Source of the DNA: Bacillus canaveralius
GTDB lineage: Bacteria > Bacillota > Bacilli > Bacillales > Cytobacillaceae
Assembly (NCBI RefSeq): GCF_002860125.1
Contig: NZ_PGVA01000016.1
Coordinates: forward strand, 1-44,716
DNA: 44,716 bases
Direction of reading: 5' to 3'
Part shown: positions 36,181-44,453 of the stretch, one piece after another
How the letters are laid out: each line of letters opens with the position of its first letter
How positions within the stretch are numbered: position 1 is the first letter of the stretch
Position numbers and translations under genes: made by a program
The notes under the pieces: model-generated
What the model saw: the letters and a program-made list of their open reading frames with translations, nothing else
Databases searched by the model: none
Told to the model about the DNA's origin: nothing

Positions 36181-37025
36181 TGGATTTAACACAAGTCGGT
36201 ACTGGAAAGATTATTCAAACAAAAGCCCGGCAAAAGAAAAAGAAGCTCAATCCCATCGTGCTTTATAATATTTCAAGACTGGGAATTGTTTTATCTCTAT
36301 TGGCTATATGGGAACTGGCAGTTTATCTGCAATGGGTCAATTCTTTTTTGATGGGTTCTCCGCTTGGCATATTAAATGAAACGGTTCGTCTTATTCAAAG
36401 CGGGCAGCTTTTCAGTGATATGCTGGCAACTGTTTATGGAACGATTATGGGCTTTATTATCGGCAGTGTTTTAGGTTCTGTTGTCGGTCTTCTATTATGG
36501 TATTCTACAACATTTGCAAGAATTATTGACCCCTTTATTGTCGCTTTAAACGGCCTGCCGAAAATTGCCCTTGCACCGATGATTATTATTTGGTTTGGCT
36601 CGGGGATGTTCTCGAAGATTGCTTTAGCCGGTATTGCTACGTTTATCGTGGCGTTGCTTTCAGCATACCAGGGAACACATCAAATCGATTCAAATCTTGT
36701 CAATTTAATGCGATCACTCGGAGCGTCCAAAGGCCAAATTTTTAAAAAGGTTGTTTTTCCTTCATCCATGCCCTGGATTATTTCCGCATTCCGATTAAAT
36801 ATAGGTTTTGCCTTAATTGCTGTTATTGGGGGAGAGTTTATCTCTTCTGATAAAGGACTTGGAAGAATGATTTTCGTCGCTGGAAATCTATTTAACTTAA
36901 ATGTTGTCTGGGTGGGAGTCTTAACTTTAATGGCAGTTGCGATCTTTCTTTATGTTGTTGTATCGAAAATGGAGTCTCGATTAATTCCTTGGGATGCAAT
37001 GAACAAACAAAGTGAAAATCAATAA
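36180..37025 (+). CDS. NitT/TauT-type ABC transporter permease
   Basis: A 281-residue BPD-type permease with about six helices. The EAA loop reads NLMRSLGASKGQIFKKVVFPSS (ATPase-contact site). LNGLPKIALAPMIIIWFG and AVIGGEFISSDKGLGRMI are hallmarks of the SsuC/TauC/ThiX group. The start ATG at 36180 overlaps the ATPase stop and follows GGGAGGG; an earlier in-frame ATG (36141) lies inside the ATPase gene. It is followed 23 bases later by the binding-protein gene. Confidence 0.9.
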   Translation: MDLTQVGTGKIIQTKARQKKKKLNPIVLYNISRLGIVLSLLAIWELAVYLQWVNSFLMGSPLGILNETVRLIQSGQLFSDMLATVYGTIMGFIIGSVLGSVVGLLLWYSTTFARIIDPFIVALNGLPKIALAPMIIIWFGSGMFSKIALAGIATFIVALLSAYQGTHQIDSNLVNLMRSLGASKGQIFKKVVFPSSMPWIISAFRLNIGFALIAVIGGEFISSDKGLGRMIFVAGNLFNLNVVWVGVLTLMAVAIFLYVVVSKMESRLIPWDAMNKQSENQ

Positions 37026-37048
37026 CAGTTCAGATGGGGGATTTTTCA

Positions 37049-38053
37049 ATGAAAAAATATTCGATTATCACACTACTATCTATACTTGTTGTGACTCTGT
37101 CAGCTTGTTCTGGAAGTAACGCAGGAGTTTCTTCAGCCCAGGCTGAAAAAGATGGTGAAATGGACACTGTTCTTATAACAGAGGCCTTCCACACTCTTCT
37201 TTATTTACCACTGTATGTGGGTTTCCATGAAGGTGTGTTTAAAGAAAATAATATAAATATCTCTAATATTCGCTCTGCCGGTACCGGCCCGACCGCATTG
37301 ACGTCCGTGCTTTCCGGCGAAGCACAATTTTCAGTACATGGTCCGGAGCACGTAGGTTTTGCCAATGAAAAAGGCGGCGATGCAAAAGCTGTCAGTGCAG
37401 TAGCAAATAGCGCTCCTGTCTGGGTGCTTGCTAATAAAGATGTTGTGTTTGATTCACCGGCAGATTTAAAAGGAAAACGAATCATCGTCGGGTTAGCTCC
37501 AGGCACATCGAATACGCTACTCAAACGCTTGCTCGAAGATAACGGACTTGATTATCAAAACGATGTAAAAGTAACTGAAGTCCAAAACGGATCTGAACTG
37601 GGCCCCGTACTGGCAGGGGAAGCGGATATTGCGGTCGCTTATCAGCCACAGGTAGAGCAGGGCTTAGCTGAAGGTTTGGAATTAGTTTACGATTTCACAA
37701 AAGAATATCCCGACTATGCATTCTCTACTTTCAATACGTCTCAAAAAATCATCGATGAAAATCCTGAGCTAGTAAAACGATTTGTAAAAGCTATGGACGA
37801 ATCTCTAAAACTAATCCATAAAGACCCGGAAACTGCAAAGAAAGTAGCTAAAAAAGAGTTTCCGGAACTGGACGGAGACGTTATTGATCAAGCTGTTCAA
37901 CGTATGATTGACAGCAACGTTTATCCGGAAAATGTCGAGATTACTACGGAAGCTTTTAAAACAGCTATCGATATGCAGAAATTTGTAGGAAATATAAAAA
38001 ACGAAATGAAGTATGAAGATATTGTGAATTCAGAGTTTATTCCTGGTGAATGA
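37049..38053 (+). CDS. Substrate-binding lipoprotein of the ABC importer
   Basis: A 334-residue SsuA/TauA/ThiY-like (NMT1 fold) binding protein. The signal peptide ends in the lipobox LSAC, so it is anchored outside the membrane. VLITEAFHTLLYLPLYVGFHEGVFKENNIN is the opening strand-helix of this fold; GPTALTSVLSGEAQFSVHGPEHVGFA lines the first ligand loop. ATG 37049 follows GGGGGA by seven bases; an ATG at 37034 overlaps that RBS. The FHTLLYLPLYVG start resembles members binding pyrimidine-like or sulfonate ligands, but the ligand is not predictable here. Confidence 0.88.
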   Translation: MKKYSIITLLSILVVTLSACSGSNAGVSSAQAEKDGEMDTVLITEAFHTLLYLPLYVGFHEGVFKENNINISNIRSAGTGPTALTSVLSGEAQFSVHGPEHVGFANEKGGDAKAVSAVANSAPVWVLANKDVVFDSPADLKGKRIIVGLAPGTSNTLLKRLLEDNGLDYQNDVKVTEVQNGSELGPVLAGEADIAVAYQPQVEQGLAEGLELVYDFTKEYPDYAFSTFNTSQKIIDENPELVKRFVKAMDESLKLIHKDPETAKKVAKKEFPELDGDVIDQAVQRMIDSNVYPENVEITTEAFKTAIDMQKFVGNIKNEMKYEDIVNSEFIPGE

Positions 38054-38073
38054 CAAGGAGGAGGTGTCTAGTT

Positions 38074-39036
38074 ATGAAATTAACAATAGTTGGACTGCAA
38101 AGTGGTCCCAATTTAAATGGAGAAAGTTATACTGATCGTCTTGAAATGCTGGCTGCTCAATTTGATCATGCTATTCACGATAATCCAGGAACAGACCTGG
38201 TCGTTTTCCCCGAGCTAATGACGACTCCTTATTTTTGCCCGATAGATGATCAAAGCTTTTTTGAATTAGCAGAACCTTTACTTGGCGAAACGTTTACATT
38301 TTTTTCTCAAAAAGCAAGAGATTCGGGTGTGTATGTTGTGATTACCATATTTGAAAAATATGCAGATGATCAAAACACTAGCTATTATAATACGGCAATT
38401 ATGATTTCTGATGCAGGAGAATATATCGGCAGTTATCGGAAGACACATATTCCAAAATTGGCACTCCCAACTTTAACAACGGATGAAACTCGTTATTTTA
38501 AGAGGGGAACTGAATTTCCTGTTTTTGATGTAAAAGGCTATAAGGTTGGTATTCTCATCTGTTTCGATCGTTCCTTTCCAGAAGCTGCCAGGGCTCTCGC
38601 GTTGCAGGGGGCAGAATTAATCATCATTCCAACAGCAGCCGGAGGAGAAGAGCGAAAGGCAGCATGGCTTTCCGAGTGCCAGGCCAGAGCCAGAGAAAAT
38701 GGCCTCTATGTTGTCGGGGTTAATAAGGCAGGAGACGAAACACTTAAAGCTGAAGGCCGGGAGTTAACATCACGATTCTTTGGGTTAAGCTGTGCCTTTG
38801 ATCCAAGCGGAAATGCTGTGCAACCTCATTTAGACAGTGAACCTTGGAAGCACATTATCCTCGAAATCGATGGTAAAAAAGTAGAAGAACAAAGGAATAG
38901 GTTAAACTTTTTGGATTTTTTACAAGGAGATTTATATCATTCTTATTCGAGTGAAGTTCAGAAAGTAAGAAAATATGAAATTAAGAGAGAGACAGTTCCG
39001 CTTTTTGGACCGAAAGGAGTCGTTACAATTGATTAA
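38074..39036 (+). CDS. Nitrilase-superfamily carbon-nitrogen hydrolase
   Basis: A 320-residue cytosolic C-N hydrolase. The triad is visible: Glu47 (LVVFPELMTTPYF), Lys123 (SYRKTHIPK) and Cys163 (GILICFDRSFPEAAR). The overall pattern, with YYNTAIMISDAGEYIGSYRK and TELTSRFFG-like segments, is closest to the N-carbamoyl (ureido) amidase / beta-ureidopropionase branch rather than true nitrilases. It probably cleaves an amide or ureido bond of the imported compound. ATG 38074 follows AAGGAGGAGG. It overlaps the next gene by 8 bases. Confidence 0.88.
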   Translation: MKLTIVGLQSGPNLNGESYTDRLEMLAAQFDHAIHDNPGTDLVVFPELMTTPYFCPIDDQSFFELAEPLLGETFTFFSQKARDSGVYVVITIFEKYADDQNTSYYNTAIMISDAGEYIGSYRKTHIPKLALPTLTTDETRYFKRGTEFPVFDVKGYKVGILICFDRSFPEAARALALQGAELIIIPTAAGGEERKAAWLSECQARARENGLYVVGVNKAGDETLKAEGRELTSRFFGLSCAFDPSGNAVQPHLDSEPWKHIILEIDGKKVEEQRNRLNFLDFLQGDLYHSYSSEVQKVRKYEIKRETVPLFGPKGVVTID

Positions 39037-40393
39037 GACGTCTATGTTTTCCTTGACGATTGCAGATGCCCACCGATTATTAAGAGAAAAACAAATATCC
39101 CCAACTGAGCTGGTTTCATTATATTTAGAACAGATCGAACAGGCAGAGCCAACCATAAGAGCCTGGGTAACAATTGAAAAAGACCGCGCTATTGAAAGAG
39201 CAAAAGAGTTAGAGCACAAAGTGAATCAGTTTAAAACGTTTTCACAGCTATATGGTATTCCATATGCAGCAAAGGACATCATTTATACGAAAGGAATAAA
39301 CACTGAAGGCGGATCAAAGGCATTAAAAGGATTTACACCTGATCAGGATGCTACCGTGGTTCAAAAATTATCTGATGCAGGGGCTATTTTACTCGGCAAA
39401 ACAACGACGACAGAATTTGCTAACTGGGGAGGCCCACCGGAAACTAGGAATCCATGGAATTTAAACCACACGCCTGGCGGATCAAGCTCCGGTTCGGCAG
39501 CAGCCATGGCTGCAGGTATGACTTTAATGGCATTGGGGACCCAAACAGCCGGATCATTATCAAGACCGGCTGCCTATAATGGCTTGACAGTGTTAAAAGC
39601 AACTTATGGAAGAATAAGCAAGGCCGGTGTGATACCCGCCAGCTGGAGCTTGGATCATATAGGTGCTTTTACAAAAACGGTTGAGGATACAGTCCTTGTC
39701 TATAATGAAATTTCCGGGCCGGACCAACATGATTCATCCACTTGGACATTGCCAAAACAAGATCTCTGCTTACGGGAAAAGAAAGACTATAAGATCGGCA
39801 TTGTAATAGATGAATATTTTAAAGACACTGATGGTGAATTGCAAAAGTCTATCGAAGACGCGATTCAGGTGCTTCAGAACATAGGTTTTAAAACGATTTC
39901 TATTCATTTGCCCGGCAGTTTGGAAGCGGCCAACGCTGCTCAACACATCGTGATGAAATCGGAAACAGCCCATTATCATGCAGATAAATATTTGAAAGAA
40001 CCGGCCCTTTTCGGTCCCTATTTACAGCAGTTTATTAAAGAAGGCTTACAAATTAAAGCAAATGATTATCTGAAAGCGCAACGAATCCGATCTATTTTTA
40101 GAGAACAAATGACCGAACTCTTTAAAGATGTAGATTTGTTAATTACCCCAGCCTCACCAACACCCGCACCAAAAGGGATTTCAGAAACAGGATCACCTGC
40201 CTACAATCTTCCATTTACAAATGCAGGTGTCCCAACTCTGACCATTCCTATTGGATACACACAAATCAATCATCTGCCAATGGCAATGCAGCTAGTTGCC
40301 GGTCCGATGCACGAGCAAAAGCTAATAGATGCCGGGTTTCTTTTTCAAAAGGAAACGGATTGGCATATGAAAACACCTGAGATGCTTAGGTAA
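39029..40393 (+). CDS. Amidase-signature-family amidase
   Basis: A 454-residue amidase. The Ser-cisSer-Lys triad is complete: Lys82 (PYAAKDIIYTKG), Ser152 (TPGGSSSGSAAAMAAG) and Ser176 (GTQTAGSLSRPAAYNG), with spacings of 70 and 24 residues as in other members. The start is probably TTG 39029, nine bases after AAAGGAG; ATG 39044 is an alternative. It overlaps the nitrilase gene by 8 bases and ends 3 bases before the exporter. With two amide-cleaving enzymes in one operon, the imported substrate likely has more than one amide-type bond or a two-step breakdown. Confidence 0.9.
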   Translation: MIKTSMFSLTIADAHRLLREKQISPTELVSLYLEQIEQAEPTIRAWVTIEKDRAIERAKELEHKVNQFKTFSQLYGIPYAAKDIIYTKGINTEGGSKALKGFTPDQDATVVQKLSDAGAILLGKTTTTEFANWGGPPETRNPWNLNHTPGGSSSGSAAAMAAGMTLMALGTQTAGSLSRPAAYNGLTVLKATYGRISKAGVIPASWSLDHIGAFTKTVEDTVLVYNEISGPDQHDSSTWTLPKQDLCLREKKDYKIGIVIDEYFKDTDGELQKSIEDAIQVLQNIGFKTISIHLPGSLEAANAAQHIVMKSETAHYHADKYLKEPALFGPYLQQFIKEGLQIKANDYLKAQRIRSIFREQMTELFKDVDLLITPASPTPAPKGISETGSPAYNLPFTNAGVPTLTIPIGYTQINHLPMAMQLVAGPMHEQKLIDAGFLFQKETDWHMKTPEMLR

Positions 40394-40396
40394 AAG

Positions 40397-41137
40397 ATGT
40401 TATTGATTGTAACGATGCTATTGTTAGGGTTCGTGTTGGGATTTGTTGGAGCTGGGGGCTCCGGTTTTATCATTGCTATACTTGTGACGATTTTCCATAT
40501 CCCCGTACATACCGCATTAGGCACTGCCGTATCTGTCATGTTCTTTAGCGTATTGTCAGGAAGTTGGAGTCACTTTCGAGAAGGGAATCTATATTTAAAA
40601 GAAGGCTTAATTGTCGGTTTGTTCGGGGGAATTGGTGCTTTCTTTGGGACCAGATTGACCGTGTTCATAGACCCGAATGTGCTGATGTTTTTTACAATGA
40701 CAGTGTTAGTCATTTCAGCAGTACTTCTTTGGTTAAAAACTAGAGTGAACATCAGGGTTGAGGAAGAGAGAACAAATCCGGCGGTTCTTGGCTATAGCCT
40801 AATCGGGCTCGGTAATGGCTTGATTTCAGGAACTTTCGGGATCGGTGCAGCTCCCTTTATCCAGTTGTCACTCATAAAATGGCTGCATTTTCCAATGCGG
40901 TTCGCCGCAGGAACTACGATGTTGGTTATTGTACCCATTTCGATGTTCGCATCTGCTGGCTACATCGTAAACGGCTATTTTGACACTCTGTTGTTTTTAA
41001 AAGTAGCTCTTGGAACGATAGTTGGGACCTACATTGGAGCGAAGTTAACCAAGAAACTTCCCCAAGTTCTATTGCGATACGGAATGGTTATTACTCCGAT
41101 TGCAAGTGCGATCATATTACTAATCAATTTTCTATGA
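40397..41137 (+). CDS. TauE/SafE-family membrane exporter
   Basis: A 246-residue membrane protein with about eight helices, of the TauE/SafE (DUF81) family. It starts MLLIVTMLLLGFVLGFVGAG and has the paired repeat glycines GAGGSGFI and GTFGIGAAPFIQLSLI. Members export sulfite, sulfoacetate or other small organic anions. The weak RBS (TTAGG) lies at the amidase stop; only three bases separate the genes. As the last gene it probably removes a breakdown product. Convergent with the ATPase gene at 41149, only 11 bases away. Confidence 0.88.
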   Translation: MLLIVTMLLLGFVLGFVGAGGSGFIIAILVTIFHIPVHTALGTAVSVMFFSVLSGSWSHFREGNLYLKEGLIVGLFGGIGAFFGTRLTVFIDPNVLMFFTMTVLVISAVLLWLKTRVNIRVEEERTNPAVLGYSLIGLGNGLISGTFGIGAAPFIQLSLIKWLHFPMRFAAGTTMLVIVPISMFASAGYIVNGYFDTLLFLKVALGTIVGTYIGAKLTKKLPQVLLRYGMVITPIASAIILLINFL

Positions 41138-41148
41138 AATGGAAAAGC

Positions 41149-41904
41149 TTAATCCAATAACAAATGATGAAGCAGCCTATTTTTATCATCGAAAAATTGT
41201 TTCATGATTTTGTAGTGATTGGTTTCTTCCAGGGCTGTTTCATTGATTCCGTCCTCGCTAAGCTCAAATATTTTGGAGGATGGATAAGACATGATGATCG
41301 GGGAATGGGTCGCTATGATAAACTGAGAATTCTCGTTCACCAGATCATGGATCCTTGCGATCATCGATAATTGCCTGATTGGTGAAAGGGCCGCCTCAGG
41401 TTCATCCAAAATGTAAATGCCGTTGCCGCGAAAACGATTTGTGAAGGTCGAAAAAAAAGCTTCGCCATGTGATTGTTCATGGAGTGAAACTCCGCCAAAC
41501 GAGTCAATTACCCGGGGGCCGGGTGCTGGTTCACTGTCCATTTTTTCTATGTTGGAAGCGACATTATAAAAGCTTTCCGCTCGAAGAAAAAAGCCATCTT
41601 TGGGCCGCAATACGCCTTTTATCACTTTAAGGTAATGTTCGAGAACGGAATGAGAGTCATAAGTGGTGAAGTTGAAGTTCAACGAACCTCCTTCTGGATT
41701 AAATCCGAGCGAAACGGCAATGGCTTCTAAAAAGGTTGATTTGCCCACCCCATTTTCACCGACAATGAAAGTGACATTTGGATGGAGAGATAGTTCGGTT
41801 AATGAATGAATGCTTGGGAGATTAAAAGGATAGTCATTAAATGAAGGAACTTTATCTCTTTTCAATTTAATGCCTCTAACATATTGGGAATGTAAGTGAT
41901 CCAT
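41149..41904 (-). CDS. Stand-alone AAA/ABC-type ATPase
   Basis: A 251-residue ATPase of the predicted-ATPase (COG3910-like) group. Walker A is FIVGENGVGKSTFLEAIAVS (about 47-66), Walker B GIYILDEPEAALSP, and H-loop FIIATHSPIIMSYPSSKIFE. SLHEQSHGEAFFSTFTNRF is the signature region. It has no membrane part, nuclease or TOPRIM domain and no paired gene, so it does not look like an OLD-type defence pair. RBS is weak (GGGG). Function unknown; such ATPases are common in Bacillaceae genomes. Confidence 0.85.
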   Translation of the reverse strand: MDHLHSQYVRGIKLKRDKVPSFNDYPFNLPSIHSLTELSLHPNVTFIVGENGVGKSTFLEAIAVSLGFNPEGGSLNFNFTTYDSHSVLEHYLKVIKGVLRPKDGFFLRAESFYNVASNIEKMDSEPAPGPRVIDSFGGVSLHEQSHGEAFFSTFTNRFRGNGIYILDEPEAALSPIRQLSMIARIHDLVNENSQFIIATHSPIIMSYPSSKIFELSEDGINETALEETNHYKIMKQFFDDKNRLLHHLLLD

Positions 41905-42007
41905 ACAATTACCCCGCTTAACTGATGATCTTTATTCTATATTTTATCAGATTAAAGAAGTGGAAACATTTATTTCTGTTGGAATTTTTAAATGGAAGGT
42001 TCGATTA

Positions 42008-42046
42008 TAACCCCCCTGTTTGGAGACAAAAAGGGGGGGTTTTTGT
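42008..42046 (+). terminator. Orphan Rho-independent terminator
   Basis: ACCCCCC and GGGGGGT enclose a 17-base loop and are followed by TTTTTG. No plus-strand gene ends nearby, so it is left from a lost gene or ends an unseen transcript. Confidence 0.75.
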
Positions 42047-42174
42047 GTGTTTTTTCATCAGATTCAGCTTGTTTTACACTTGTTTTAGTTGGACCAGCAT
42101 TCCGCCATTGGCACAAGCCTTATTTAAAGGGAGTTCAAGAAATTCTAAGCCTGCCCGTCAATGTTGAGAGGATC

Positions 42175-42300
42175 AATTAAGCGGAAATTCCCGGGATTTA
42201 AGCGGAAACTTGAATAATTAAGCGGAAATACGATTATTTAAGCGGAAAAAATAATAATTAAGCGAAATGCGAGTTTATTTAAGCGAAACGTAGAAAGCGA
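42175..42300. repeat. Period-20 tandem repeat, array 2
   Basis: AGCGGAAA or AGCGAAA recurs at 42180, 42201, 42221, 42241, 42261 and 42282: six units spaced 20 or 21 bases, preceded each time by AATTA or ATTTA. Units have diverged between the cores. The ATTTA-AGCGGAA core is like the ATTTACGAGCGGAA core of array 1 at 25825-25915. Confidence 0.85.
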
Positions 42301-42374
42301 TTTGGTCATTAGGCTGAGGGACGGTCTGGACAGGGTGAAAAGGATTATCGTCAGAGGGTCAAATCTGCCAGACC

Positions 42375-42701
42375 TTAATGTAAAGGCAAGGGGCGCAAGA
42401 TAATTTTGATGGTGTGAGGCATCTTGAGGTCGTTTTGTGCTTCTCTTAAAAACTGATACATGGCTTTACCACCGACGGAGTTGGCGGAGTGAATCGTAAT
42501 GCGTTCTGCGAACAGCTGGTACTCTACCATTAAGTGCACAAGCTTTAACCCGTTTCTCGTTTTATTGACCAGATCATGGTCCAACGACAAATGTTCGACA
42601 TGAAAATGCACTAACAGGTTGAGACATTCATCAATATTATCGGTCAAAATATATCCTGGTGGACAAGGCCGGTAATCATCAAGAAACACACTTATTTTCA
42701 T
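42375..42701 (-). CDS. Cyclic-phosphate-processing receiver-domain protein
   Basis: A 108-residue single-domain protein. KISVFLDDYRPCPPGYILT, then HLSLDHDLVNKTRNGLKLV, then ITIHSANSVGGKAMYQ match the pattern of the cREC domain (LDDxRPxPxGW...ISLDHDLG...IHSANP). That family is proposed to act in processing of cyclic phosphates linked to RNA repair or nucleotide signals. The ATG at 42699-42701 follows GGGAGGT; an ATG two codons upstream overlaps it. No RNA-repair ligase or phosphatase lies next to it. Confidence 0.8.
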   Translation of the reverse strand: MKISVFLDDYRPCPPGYILTDNIDECLNLLVHFHVEHLSLDHDLVNKTRNGLKLVHLMVEYQLFAERITIHSANSVGGKAMYQFLREAQNDLKMPHTIKIILRPLPLH

Positions 42702-42931
42702 GACCATACCTCCCTCTATGTTCGGATTACGAATATTTTACCACATATTCATAGTGTTAATTGGTACTCCAGCAATAATAAGCAAGAAAAAAGGTAGGAA
42801 TACCAATTGATTCCAGCTTCGTAAATAGGTACAAAGTAATTTTTTAATTTATGAAAATTTACGGATTTATTCTCATAGATCATTGGTTGTTTATAGTAAA
42901 ATATGTATTGGACATTATTGGGGGAAGAAGA

Positions 42932-43192
42932 ATGAAAATTCTGTTGGAGTTGCTGCGAATTGTTTTTATATTTTTTATTCTGGGCGGTATCATGACGGAG
43001 CTGTTAATAAATGTATATGCGAGTACGGGGATTAACGTAGACGATTATAACTGGATGGGTGTTTTGGGCATCTTAATATTGCTTTTTGTTTTGTATCGAA
43101 ATAGATGGCAGTTTTCTGGCTGGTATTCTGGAAATGGCAGAGAAAAACTTCCGGTAAAAACTTCGAATCTATTGTTAACGATTCTATTTTGA
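42932..43192 (+). CDS. Small membrane protein, 86 aa
   Basis: An 86-residue protein starting MKILLELLRIVFIFFILGGI. There are two transmembrane helices (about 8-28 and 43-60, GVLGILILLFVLYRNRW), with an extracellular-type loop NVYASTGINVDDYNW between and a basic tail. ATG 42932 follows GGGGAAGAA. A longer frame from 42851 lacks an RBS. Family not recognised. It lies upstream of the GNAT gene by 63 bp and may share its transcript. Confidence 0.6.
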   Translation: MKILLELLRIVFIFFILGGIMTELLINVYASTGINVDDYNWMGVLGILILLFVLYRNRWQFSGWYSGNGREKLPVKTSNLLLTILF

Positions 43193-43255
43193 TGCTAATG
43201 CTTCCCCCTGTTTTAGGTTTAATACTTTAATTGAAATATAGAGAGTTGAGTGACA

Positions 43256-43771
43256 ATGAATATCCGAACAGAAAAAGCCAGTGATTATAAAAAGGTTTAC
43301 CAATTAAATTATCTTGCTTTTGGTGAGAGAGACGATGAATCCAAACTGATCGAAAGAATCCGGTTATCCGAGGAATTTGTTCCGGAATTGTCGATCATCG
43401 CAGAAGAAAAAGGAGAAATCGCCGGCCATATCCTCTTAAGCAAAGCTAAAGTAAAGAATCCAAATCAAGAATATGAAGTGATTGTTCTTGCACCAATAGC
43501 AGTTAGGCCTGGATACCAAAAGAAAGGGATCGGAACCAAGCTGATGCAGGAAGGACTGCGAAGATGCAAGGGCCTGGGCTACGGATTGGTTTTATTAATC
43601 GGCCACCCGGATTATTATCCTAAGTTCGGATTTAAACCGGCGAGAAAGTATCGGTTGGAGTTAAGGCAATTTGATGTCCCCGATGAGGTTTTCATGGTTT
43701 GTGAATTGAAGGTCGGGGAACTTAATAAAGTCCATGGTGAACTCACTTATCCGGACGCTTTTTTTAGCTGA
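43256..43771 (+). CDS. GNAT-family N-acetyltransferase
   Basis: A 171-residue GNAT enzyme of the YhbS-like (COG3153) group. Acetyl-CoA binding motif A is VLAPIAVRPGYQKKGIGTKL with the Q/RxxGxG/A loop; LVLLIGHPDYYPKFGFKPAR is the characteristic C-terminal segment. The ATG at 43256 is preferred over the in-frame GTG at 43250, though the RBS is weak either way. Acceptor substrate unknown. Confidence 0.88.
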   Translation: MNIRTEKASDYKKVYQLNYLAFGERDDESKLIERIRLSEEFVPELSIIAEEKGEIAGHILLSKAKVKNPNQEYEVIVLAPIAVRPGYQKKGIGTKLMQEGLRRCKGLGYGLVLLIGHPDYYPKFGFKPARKYRLELRQFDVPDEVFMVCELKVGELNKVHGELTYPDAFFS

Positions 43772-43909
43772 ATACTTGGAGAAGAGAAATGGAAAATAAT
43801 CTGTATTTGTTTTAAAATCAATCTTGATAGAAATAATGTATTTGGTTTCTGAAAATGTGTATGAACGTGGGTTTCATGTGAAGTTCTAATAATAACGGAG
43901 GAAATAATC

Positions 43910-44377
43910 ATGAGCGCTAAAATTAAGCTTAGAGATGTTATTGAAGGAATTGATATGCAGTTTGATGATACATATACTTTTCTAAATAAAGAGACTGGTG
44001 AAGTAATTTCCGTATCTCATGAAAACTTCCAGGATGCTGAAGAATTAGACTCATTCGAGAATTTATCCGAATGGCAGCAGGAGGAACTGGAAATTGCGAT
44101 TGATGTCCTTGGGAATGACGAAAAATATATAGAACTTCCAACAAAAAATGATATTAATGAATATAGAATTATGGAAGACTTTTGCTATTCAGTACAAGAT
44201 AAAAGAATACAAGACAGATTATTTGATGCTATTGATGGAAAAGGTGCCTTTAGGAGATTTAAGAATAAAATTCATGATTTTGGAATTGAGGATCAATGGT
44301 ATTCCTTTCGAGATGAAGAATTTAAAAAAATCGCAATCGAATGGTGTCAGCATCATGATCTGCAGTATATCGATTAA
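43910..44377 (+). CDS. UPF0158-family protein
   Basis: A 155-residue acidic protein. The pattern MSAKIKLRDVIEGIDMQFDD, TYTFLNKETGEVISVSHE, ELPTKNDINEYRIMEDFCYS, GAFRRFKNKIHDFGIEDQWY and a final FKKIAIEWCQHHDLQYID match the uncharacterised UPF0158 family. AACGGAGGAA precedes the ATG. Stand-alone gene. No catalytic motif is evident; the role is unknown. Confidence 0.85.
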   Translation: MSAKIKLRDVIEGIDMQFDDTYTFLNKETGEVISVSHENFQDAEELDSFENLSEWQQEELEIAIDVLGNDEKYIELPTKNDINEYRIMEDFCYSVQDKRIQDRLFDAIDGKGAFRRFKNKIHDFGIEDQWYSFRDEEFKKIAIEWCQHHDLQYID

Positions 44378-44453
44378 AGCTGAAATGAGTCGCTTCGAAA
44401 TCCTATGTTAATTTTGCAAGAGATAAAGTAAATTGCAAGGATGGTGGGAGTTT

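Larger units (their letters stand above)
41905..42374. other. Intergenic region with orphan terminator and tandem repeats
   Basis: No gene is convincing. It holds an orphan plus-strand terminator (42008-42046) and the second period-20 array (42175-42300). A plus-strand frame runs from 41992 through that terminator to 42180; its end (FRHWHKPYLKGVQEILSLPV) looks slightly protein-like but no RBS precedes it. Confidence 0.5.

Noticed and set aside
39011-40393. Loss of the amidase signature because of GTQTAGSLSRPA instead of DTGGSIRxPA
   Set aside because: QTAGS-RPA variants are normal in the family, and the Lys82/Ser152/Ser176 spacing is intact.
41149-41904. OLD/PARIS/retron-type defence ATPase
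   Set aside because: No TOPRIM, nuclease, toxin or reverse-transcriptase partner nearby; the protein is a lone, widespread predicted ATPase.
41992-42180. Plus-strand frame of 62 codons between the ATPase and the repeat array
   Set aside because: It runs straight through a strong terminator hairpin and lacks an RBS.
42175-42300. CRISPR array
   Set aside because: Short degenerate cores at 20-21 base spacing, no constant 25-36-base repeat, no cas genes.
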